Shown here one piece after another: positions 1 through 4,569 of a DNA stretch of 6,587 bases. Under the pieces are notes generated by a model. The model saw only the letters and a program-made list of their open reading frames with translations, did no database searches and was not told the DNA's origin. The translations under genes were made by a program, and so were the position numbers. Origin of the DNA: Flavobacteriaceae bacterium (GTDB lineage Bacteria; Bacteroidota; Bacteroidia; Flavobacteriales; Flavobacteriaceae). Numbering within the stretch: the first letter of the stretch is position 1; each line of letters opens with the position of its first letter. The stretch lies in the NCBI GenBank assembly GCA_018623955.1, contig JAAZUX010000044.1:1-6587 (forward strand). Reading direction: 5' to 3'.

Positions 1-29
1 AAATAAAAAAACCTCAAAACAGGGCATGA

Positions 30-401
30 TTACTCTCTTCTAAAAAGGTATTTATAGGTTTTTGTATGGTTACCACTATCGCCAATAGAGGAAGATATAA
101 GTTGCCATCCCTTTATTTCCATTTGATCAATGAATTGAGCAACGCTCATGGAGTAATTACAGATACGTAATCTTTTAGCGCATTTTTCTCCTTCAATGGG
201 TGCTGATGGTGTGGTGTATTCAAAAGATGCTCGAAAAAAAGAAGGCTTTTTATTTATCTCTGATATGATCAGTTCAGCATATTCTGCAGTTTTAGTAAAT
301 ACTCCCTCACCAACTATGGGTTTGTTGGGTTGAGAATGAGAATATAAAAAAGAAAATAAAATGATAAATAACGATAGGAGGTGTCTTGCTTTATATTTCA
401 C
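30..401 (-). CDS. Small secreted protein, DUF4177-like tail, function unknown
   Basis: I do not recognise a named family. The start I prefer is GTG at 401. It gives a compact signal peptide (M-K-Y-K-A-R, a run of about 15 hydrophobic residues, then S-H-S-Q near residue 24) and a mature protein of about 100 residues. An in-frame TTG at 422 would add seven mostly hydrophobic residues before the charged n-region and looks worse; a stop codon at 426-428 excludes anything longer. The C-terminal third contains Q-F-I-D-Q-M-E-I-K-G-W-Q-L-I-S, then a polar turn, then Y-K-Y-L-F-R-R. This helix, G-W-x-L, strand layout is typical of small DUF4177-like proteins, and several flavobacterial secreted proteins share it; the link is pattern-based only. 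Two cysteines lie close together mid-protein (K-C-A-K-R-L-R-I-C). The gene is AT-rich and probably has its own promoter. Function unknown. Confidence 0.6.
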   Translation of the reverse strand: MKYKARHLLSLFIILFSFLYSHSQPNKPIVGEGVFTKTAEYAELIISEINKKPSFFRASFEYTTPSAPIEGEKCAKRLRICNYSMSVAQFIDQMEIKGWQLISSSIGDSGNHTKTYKYLFRRE

Positions 402-506
402 AATCTTGAAGATAATAAACAATCTTTAAAAAAATTAATCCTCAAGTCGGGTTTGATTTTTTTAATTTTTCTGAATGTGAATTTTGCCACATCAAAGTGG
501 ATCTGC

Positions 507-536
507 CAAACCTAACAATGGGTTATGTACTATAAA
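507..536 (-). promoter_or_regulatory. Candidate Bacteroidota-type promoter for the small secreted protein gene
   Basis: On the minus strand the -7 box reads TAGGTTTG (514-507), an exact match to the Bacteroidota TAnnTTTG consensus. An 18-base spacer separates it from TTTA (536-533), which has one mismatch to the -33 TTTG element. Transcription would start near position 500, giving a leader of roughly 100 bases before the GTG at 401. Only the -7 box is a good match, so this is tentative. Confidence 0.3.
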
Positions 537-667
537 TTTCCGCAAAATCGTTTTTATATCTTTTATCTTTCTTTCCTTTAAACCCTTATGAATATTAGCC
601 CGGTCAACCCCTACAAAATCATCCCTGCATCAGAACAATCCCATTTACCTTTATAATTTTATTTCTA

Positions 668-1192
668 TTAATCAAAACAACCCGGATCAAACTCATCTAC
701 CAGCGTGAGTATTGTACTGATTGATTGCTCGTTTTCATGTTCAACTGTCATTACATTGTTTTTTACACTCCATGTAATCAATTGTGGATTTGTGGGTAAG
801 TCCTGTAACTCCATTTCGGCGCATGTTCCGTCATGGACACTGCCTGCATAATAGGTTGATCGATATACCAATTCGTTTTCCGAACTTCGAACCAACTCAA
901 CGTAATTATTTTCACATCCATTTTCATAAATATTGAAATTATCCCCCCAATTCAGCTTACGGGAAAATGATTTACCGGCAATAACCTCACAAACATTTAA
1001 AAAAGTTGAACCTTGACTGCTGTTATTTTTTATAAACTGAATGTAATCCTCATTGGTAAACTGCTCATAGGTATATCCGTAATACCAAATTTTTCCATTA
1101 TTACTATCAAAAAATGAGACCGTTACTTTTTCACTTTCTTCCTGAGCGCATGAAGCAATTAAGAAAACAATGATTAAACCGTATTTTTTCAT
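668..1192 (-). CDS. Lipoprotein of unknown function, probably surface-exposed
   Basis: The 174-residue product starts at ATG 1192 with a short charged n-region (M-K-K), a hydrophobic core and the lipobox I-A-S-C, so Cys15 should be lipidated and the preceding peptide removed by signal peptidase II. The residues after it (A-Q-E-E-S-E) form an acidic stretch resembling the lipoprotein export signal that sends Bacteroidota lipoproteins to the cell surface; that localisation is inferred. The mature part is polar and strand-rich, with many aromatic residues, and carries four further cysteines (68, 93, 124, 172), an even number that could form two disulfides. The last cysteine is three residues from the C-terminus. 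I see no enzyme motif and do not recognise the family. The gene stands alone, divergent from the SGNH hydrolase gene across about 200 bases. Confidence 0.75.
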   Translation of the reverse strand: MKKYGLIIVFLIASCAQEESEKVTVSFFDSNNGKIWYYGYTYEQFTNEDYIQFIKNNSSQGSTFLNVCEVIAGKSFSRKLNWGDNFNIYENGCENNYVELVRSSENELVYRSTYYAGSVHDGTCAEMELQDLPTNPQLITWSVKNNVMTVEHENEQSISTILTLVDEFDPGCFD

Positions 1193-1391
1193 CTATATAA
1201 ATATAGTAAATAGATTTTTGAAACTTTAGGTTTTATAAACCCCTCTTAAAATAATACCAACAACAAACTGTTCCATTGCGCACTCATCAAGGATGGACCG
1301 CTGTAAAAGAAGAGCGACCATAACAAATCTATATTATCTTTATCGTTATTAAACTACTGTTCACTATGCATTGGGCTTAAACCCATCTAAA

Positions 1392-2321
1392 ATGAAATTT
1401 AAACTCGCGTTTAGTATTTTACTCATAGGCTTCCCGTTCCATGGTCATGCTCAATCCTACAAAATCAAAGAAGAGGTAAAACGCATTGTCTTTCTAGGGA
1501 ACAGTATTACTTATGCCGGACAATACATAACATATATCGATGCCTATTTATCCATTCGCTACCCCCAAAAAAACTATGAAATTATTAATCTGGGATTGCC
1601 CAGCGAGACGGTTTCGGGTCTTTCCGAACCCAATCATGCCAATGGAGAATTTCCTAGGCCCAACCTCCACGATCGATTGGAAAGACTATTGGCCCAAACA
1701 AAACCCGACCTCGTATTTGCTTGTTATGGAATGAACGATGGAATATACATGCCTTTGGAGGAAGGGCGTTTTAAAAAATTTAAAGACGGCATCTCCCGCT
1801 TGCACAAAGAGGTTGTAAAGCAAGGGGCTGAAATAATTCATATCACTCCCCCAATTTATGACGGGCCAAAGGGCAAAGCCTATGCTGATGTATTAAAGGT
1901 CTATTCGGATTGGTTGATGACCCAACAGCGTTCCTCCCGGTGGAATGTGATTGATGTCCATCGCCCTATGAAACAAGAACTAAAAATACGCCGCCTTGAA
2001 GACCCCGACTTTGTGTTTGCAAAAGATGGCGTACATCCCAACACAGCCGGACATTTTATAATGGCAAAAACAATTTTACTGTATTTGGGAGCAAAAGAGT
2101 TCAAACAGGCAAAAGACTTCCTGAGTGTTCTTTCACAATACAAAAATGGAGCAGAAATATTGGCCCATACCATAACACTTCAAAAGATGACCAAAGATGC
2201 TTGGTTGACCTTTGTGGGGCATGAGCGTCCCAAAATGAGATTGGGCGTTTCAATGGAAGAAGCCCGTAGCTTGTCAAATGAATTAAAAAATAAAATTCAA
2301 AAGCTTGTAGGCAAAGAATAA
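1392..2321 (+). CDS. Secreted SGNH/GDSL-family hydrolase (esterase-like)
   Basis: The start is ATG 1392. It yields 309 residues beginning with a clear signal peptide (M-K-F-K, hydrophobic core, G-H-A-Q around residue 21), so the enzyme is exported. A TTG 21 bases upstream is in frame but spoils the n-region. All SGNH blocks are visible: block I V-F-L-G-N-S-I-T with nucleophile Ser38 (GNS instead of GDS), block II I-N-L-G with Gly68, block III Y-G-M-N-D with Gly113 and Asn115, and block V D-G-V-H-P-N with Asp212 and His215. The family hydrolyses ester bonds, often acetyl or acyl groups on carbohydrates; the substrate here is unknown. After block V there is a tail of about 90 residues with W-L-T-F-V-G-H-E-R-P (271-280), a motif I associate with a subgroup of bacterial secreted SGNH hydrolases. 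It stands alone, with no glycoside hydrolase or SusC/SusD pair nearby. Confidence 0.88.
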   Translation: MKFKLAFSILLIGFPFHGHAQSYKIKEEVKRIVFLGNSITYAGQYITYIDAYLSIRYPQKNYEIINLGLPSETVSGLSEPNHANGEFPRPNLHDRLERLLAQTKPDLVFACYGMNDGIYMPLEEGRFKKFKDGISRLHKEVVKQGAEIIHITPPIYDGPKGKAYADVLKVYSDWLMTQQRSSRWNVIDVHRPMKQELKIRRLEDPDFVFAKDGVHPNTAGHFIMAKTILLYLGAKEFKQAKDFLSVLSQYKNGAEILAHTITLQKMTKDAWLTFVGHERPKMRLGVSMEEARSLSNELKNKIQKLVGKE

Positions 2322-2400
2322 ATCCCTCAATATTTTTTAAAATTTTAGCCTCCCATCCAATATTTCAACTTTCCTCGCAGGGTTAATTTTTTTAAGGCAC

Positions 2401-2432
2401 TTTCCATAATTGAATTTTTATCTATAACTTTA
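2401..2432 (+). promoter_or_regulatory. Candidate promoter for the DoxX-DUF2237-DoxX cluster
   Basis: The -7 candidate TAACTTTA (2425-2432) differs from TAnnTTTG only in the last base. Twenty bases upstream lies TTTC (2401-2404), one mismatch from the -33 TTTG element. Transcription would begin near 2437-2439, a short leader before the ATG at 2452. The 130-base gap after the hydrolase gene suggests an independent transcript, but both boxes are imperfect. Confidence 0.3.
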
Positions 2433-2451
2433 GAAAACTAGATTTAAAAAA

Positions 2452-2841
2452 ATGAAGCTTTCCAACTACCTATCTCTCCTGGTTTCCCTTGTTGTTTTGA
2501 GTGCCTGGAGTTTCCGATTAAATCAGCCTTCTGTATTTAGAGGGGGAGATGCCGTAAATATGTCCGAAGAATTTGCCGTCTATGGGCTTAGCGATTCTGT
2601 AATGATTTCTGTGGGTATAGTCAAGATAATTTTGGCGCTTTTACTTTTGGTAGGAGGGTTAAAATTCCCTGCCTTGATCAAACCCTCGGCGGCTGTGATG
2701 TCCTTGTTCATGATCGGAGCCGTTTATTTCCACATCAGCATTTCCGATGGAATTCTCCCTACACTCCCCGCGGCAAGCATGTTGTTGTGTTGTTTGTTGA
2801 TCGTCTTTAACCCAAAGTTTCTCGGTGAGAAAAGATCCTGA
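2452..2841 (+). CDS. DoxX-like four-helix inner-membrane protein (first copy)
   Basis: The 129-residue product starts at ATG 2452. Four hydrophobic helices are apparent at about residues 5-22, 50-70, 76-96 and 100-119. The sequence follows the DoxX-like (DoxX_2-type) pattern: an F-A-V-Y-G-L-S segment before helix 2, an I-V-K-I-I-L-A-L-L-L-L-V-G-G stretch, a helix with S-L-F-M-I-G-A-V-Y-F-H, then a short loop and L-P-A at the start of helix 4. The family is poorly understood; the best-known member, mycobacterial DoxX, belongs to a membrane-associated oxidoreductase complex with superoxide dismutase and a sulfurtransferase. Whether this subgroup acts similarly is unknown. It is the first gene of a compact cluster: the DUF2237 gene begins 50 bases downstream with no terminator between. 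C-terminal residues E-K-R-S are presumably cytoplasmic. Confidence 0.75.
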   Translation: MKLSNYLSLLVSLVVLSAWSFRLNQPSVFRGGDAVNMSEEFAVYGLSDSVMISVGIVKIILALLLLVGGLKFPALIKPSAAVMSLFMIGAVYFHISISDGILPTLPAASMLLCCLLIVFNPKFLGEKRS

Positions 2842-2891
2842 ATCCAACCGATCCATTCTCCTAATATTGACTGAACGAATGCTGTTTTGAA

Positions 2892-3266
2892 ATGATAGAA
2901 AACAGTCTCAATGTTTTAGGCAAACCCTTGATGGTTTGTGGTACCGACCCGATGACGGGAGCCTTCAGAAATGGCTGTTGTGATACCGGTCGCTTTGATG
3001 CCGGAACACATACCGTATGTGCGGTGGTCACCGATGCTTTTTTGACTTTTTCAAAAAGCAAAGGAAATGACTTGACGCGTGCCTATCCGGAATATAATTT
3101 TCCAGGCTTGGTCGCCGGAGACCACTGGTGTCTGTGCGTTTCGAGGTGGTTAGAAGCCTATCGATCCGATGTCGCACCCCAAGTCATCCTAGAAGCCTGT
3201 CATCAAAAAACATTGGATTATGTAAGCCTGAATGTTTTAAAAAAATTTGCTTTTGACCCTGCTTGA
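2892..3266 (+). CDS. DUF2237 family protein, cysteine-rich, function unknown
   Basis: This 124-residue soluble protein has no signal peptide and matches the DUF2237 family (Pfam PF09996) end to end. I recognise N-V-L-G-K-P-L near residues 7-13, C-G-T-D-P-M-T-G-A-F-R-N-G-C-C (16-30), H-T-V-C-A (40-44), F-S-K-S-K-G-N-D-L (53-61), F-P-G-L (70-73), G-D-H-W-C-L-C-V-S-R-W (76-86) and A-P-Q-V-I-L-E-A (95-102). Seven cysteines stand at 16, 29, 30, 43, 80, 82 and 103; in a cytoplasmic protein such a set suggests metal binding or thiol chemistry, but no activity is established for the family to my knowledge. It lies between two DoxX-like genes on the same strand, and its final 20 bases overlap the second. 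A run of seven A (3239-3245) falls in its last codons, but the protein already has its full family length there. Confidence 0.88.
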   Translation: MIENSLNVLGKPLMVCGTDPMTGAFRNGCCDTGRFDAGTHTVCAVVTDAFLTFSKSKGNDLTRAYPEYNFPGLVAGDHWCLCVSRWLEAYRSDVAPQVILEACHQKTLDYVSLNVLKKFAFDPA

Positions 3267-3600
3267 TCTGCTTTTATGGTTTTCGGCCATTTCATTTTTG
3301 TTTTATGGAATCGGATGTTTTACCAGTCCCTTTATGGTGGAGGAATTTCTCCGCTACGGTATTCCGCAATTCCGAAAACTGACAGGCGTACTTCAATTGT
3401 TGGGCGCATTGGGAATCATCCTCGGGTTTTGGATGGATTATATACAAATCCTAAGCACCTTAGGTCTTTCCCTTTTGATGTTGTTTGGGGTCATCACCCG
3501 TATTGTGATCAAAGATGGCTTGATAAAAACCCTGCCTGCTCTGTTTTACTGCCTACTCAATGGTTATTTGTGCTTTGAGTTGACCCTAAGCTTTTTGTAA
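3247..3600 (+). CDS. DoxX-like four-helix inner-membrane protein (second copy), non-ATG start
   Basis: The 117-residue product has four hydrophobic helices (about 3-24, 44-62, 66-88, 94-115) and a clear DoxX-like pattern: F-L-R-Y-G-I-P-Q-F-R-K-L-T-G-V-L-Q-L-L-G-A-L-G, then L-L-M-L-F-G-V-I-T-R and K-T-L-P-A-L. It resembles the first copy in layout but is clearly diverged. A stop codon in this frame at 3238-3240 limits the start, and the first ATG would remove helix 1, so translation must begin at a non-ATG codon. TTG 3247 and TTG 3253 are the candidates; I chose the first. Either overlaps the end of the DUF2237 gene, which fits translational coupling. A shift at the A7 run just upstream could instead fuse it to DUF2237. 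It ends the plus-strand cluster, facing the minus-strand AhpD-like gene. Confidence 0.72.
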   Translation: MLLTLLDLLLWFSAISFLFYGIGCFTSPFMVEEFLRYGIPQFRKLTGVLQLLGALGIILGFWMDYIQILSTLGLSLLMLFGVITRIVIKDGLIKTLPALFYCLLNGYLCFELTLSFL

Positions 3601-3612
3601 CGAGATATCAAT

Positions 3613-3643
3613 AAAAAAGCCCAACCACGTAGCGTTGGACTTT
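3613..3643 (-). terminator. Intrinsic terminator for the minus-strand gene set
   Basis: A 10-pair stem (3616-3625 with 3634-3643) closes an 8-base loop. Read on the minus strand, the arm ends in G-T-T-G-G-G-C and is followed by six T, and the one non-Watson-Crick position is a G-U wobble. On the plus strand the same position is a C-A mismatch and the 3' side is only TTTATG. It therefore suits the minus-strand AhpD-like gene, whose stop lies 24 bases upstream. It could act weakly in the other direction. Confidence 0.8.
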
Positions 3644-3667
3644 ATGTGATCGATAAATCTCAAAAGC

Positions 3668-4081
3668 TTATTTGGGTTGGATTCCCAATGCGCCTTTGAG
3701 GTTGTCCATTCCAAATTCATTTCCATAGAGCAAAGTGGAAAAACGAGCCACTTCGGCAGCGATAAAAATGGCTGCTTTGATCTCATCATCGGTTGCACCG
3801 GCCGCTTTTGCCAGGTGTACCTGTGCCGTGATACAATACTCACACTTCATGGCCGCAGAAGCAGAAATGGCCGCCAACCGCGCCTCTTTCAGTGCAATAG
3901 GCCCTTGCGTAAAAATCTTATTCCAAGCTCCAAAATAGGCCGCAGCATCGGCCGCGGTTGCTTTGGGGTACATCTTGTTAAAAGGGCTTTTTTTCGTCAG
4001 CGCATCATACTCTTGATCTGTAGTTTGGCTATACCCAAACGCAGTCGTCAATAAAAATAATAATACAAGTTTTTTCATCAT
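3668..4081 (-). CDS. Exported AhpD-like / carboxymuconolactone decarboxylase family protein with CxxC motif
   Basis: The 137-residue product begins M-M-K-K with a hydrophobic core and F-G-Y-S-Q near residue 19, a typical signal peptide, so it should be periplasmic. Either of the two adjacent ATG codons could serve as start. The mature part has the CMD/AhpD fold signature: Glu66 in A-L-K-E-A-R-L-A-A-I, then K-C-E-Y-C-I-T-A-Q-V-H (79-89), and A-G-A-T-D-D-E-I (94-101). AhpD-type proteins use the two cysteines (here 80 and 83) for peroxide-linked thiol chemistry, with a histidine usually four residues after the second cysteine. Here that place holds Gln87, and a histidine appears at 89. The cysteine pair argues for a thiol role rather than true decarboxylase activity, but the substrate is unknown. 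It is the last gene of the minus-strand set, 22 bases after the small membrane protein gene. Confidence 0.85.
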   Translation of the reverse strand: MMKKLVLLFLLTTAFGYSQTTDQEYDALTKKSPFNKMYPKATAADAAAYFGAWNKIFTQGPIALKEARLAAISASAAMKCEYCITAQVHLAKAAGATDDEIKAAIFIAAEVARFSTLLYGNEFGMDNLKGALGIQPK

Positions 4082-4098
4082 TATATAGTTAAGTGTTT

Positions 4099-4129
4099 AA
4101 AAATTAAACGGTTCCCTTTTTGGAACCGT
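4099..4129 (-). terminator. Hairpin with U-rich tract across the stop codon of the 4-TM protein gene
   Basis: A perfect 8-base-pair inverted repeat (4108-4115 with 4122-4129, loop 4116-4121) encodes the last codons of the 4-TM protein gene. On the minus strand the stem is followed by TTTAATTTTT, which includes the TAA stop. This has the form of an intrinsic terminator or attenuator placed between two genes only 22 bases apart. The interrupted T tract makes partial rather than full termination more likely; an mRNA-stabilising 3' end is the alternative. Confidence 0.55.
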
Positions 4130-4508
4130 AATAAAACAGCCCCATAGTAACCAATCCTAAAAGAATGACAGGAAGAGGAGCCGTTGGATCTCCGTTAATA
4201 AATCCAATGAGATCCGGAAGGGAAAAAAACCCTGCCAATACAAACAACAAAAAGGATATTCTTTTTAAAGTATCCAAATCCGTTAAAGAAGTTACTCCAA
4301 TGATTAGAAAAATAATCCCCAACACTATCAGTCCTACGACCAAGGCAAAAGTTTCAAACATGGTTACTGCATCAGCGGATGGATCGGCTCCAAAAGCGTC
4401 TGCGATGAGCATCAGTTTAAATTCGGGTGAAAAAAGAGATAAAAACAAGGGAATCCCTTGAATAAAAATAAGAGCAGCACAAATTCTAAAAATAGTTTTA
4501 ATTTTCAT
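4104..4508 (-). CDS. Small four-helix membrane protein, function unknown
   Basis: The chosen start is ATG 4508, giving 134 residues. A GTG at 4529 is in frame and would add M-N-I-N-Q-F-E, which is less natural ahead of M-K-I-K-T-I-F-R. Four hydrophobic segments are visible at about residues 6-26, 50-73, 83-104 and 112-128, with a polar, acidic loop between the first two (D-A-F-G-A-D-P-S-A-D) and a basic C-terminus (S-K-K-G-T-V). The size and topology recall the DoxX-like proteins encoded nearby, but I see no convincing DoxX motif, so I leave it unnamed. Another possibility is one of the small four-helix DUF families of Bacteroidota. It lies 61 bases after the outer-membrane barrel gene and 22 bases before the AhpD-like gene, all on one strand, so co-transcription is likely. 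The end of the gene doubles as a hairpin. Confidence 0.72.
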   Translation of the reverse strand: MKIKTIFRICAALIFIQGIPLFLSLFSPEFKLMLIADAFGADPSADAVTMFETFALVVGLIVLGIIFLIIGVTSLTDLDTLKRISFLLFVLAGFFSLPDLIGFINGDPTAPLPVILLGLVTMGLFYYGSKKGTV

Positions 4509-4569
4509 TTCAAATTGATTTATGTTCACCCCAATTTAGTAAAAAAAAGAGTGCGAAATCCGAAAAAAA

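Noticed and set aside
5..24. Possible terminator after the small secreted protein gene: seven T on the minus strand preceded by a CCT/AGG stem
   Set aside because: The stem has only three pairs. The T run is suggestive but not enough to call.
588..656. 22-residue plus-strand reading frame in the gap between the two left-hand minus-strand genes
   Set aside because: Too short, no recognisable motif and no promoter; ATG-to-stop stretches of this length are expected by chance.
1366..1380. Four-codon upstream frame and a 4-bp inverted repeat (TGGG/CCCA) just before the SGNH hydrolase start
   Set aside because: The stem is too short to be convincing and the mini-frame shows no leader-peptide feature such as repeated codons.
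2373..2393. Possible terminator after the SGNH hydrolase: CCT-CGC-AGG followed by a T-rich tract
   Set aside because: Three to four pairs around a 3-base loop is too weak, and the T tract is in generally AT-rich DNA.
3276..3578. ATG-started 100-codon frame overlapping the second DoxX-like gene
   Set aside because: Its translation is rich in His, Arg and Pro without domain character, whereas the alternative frame gives a coherent four-helix DoxX-like protein.
4509..4569. Possible minus-strand promoter between the barrel gene and the 4-TM protein gene (TTTC ... TAAATTGG)
   Set aside because: The -7 box misfits the TAnnTTTG consensus and the spacer is about 16 bases; continued transcription from the barrel gene is simpler.
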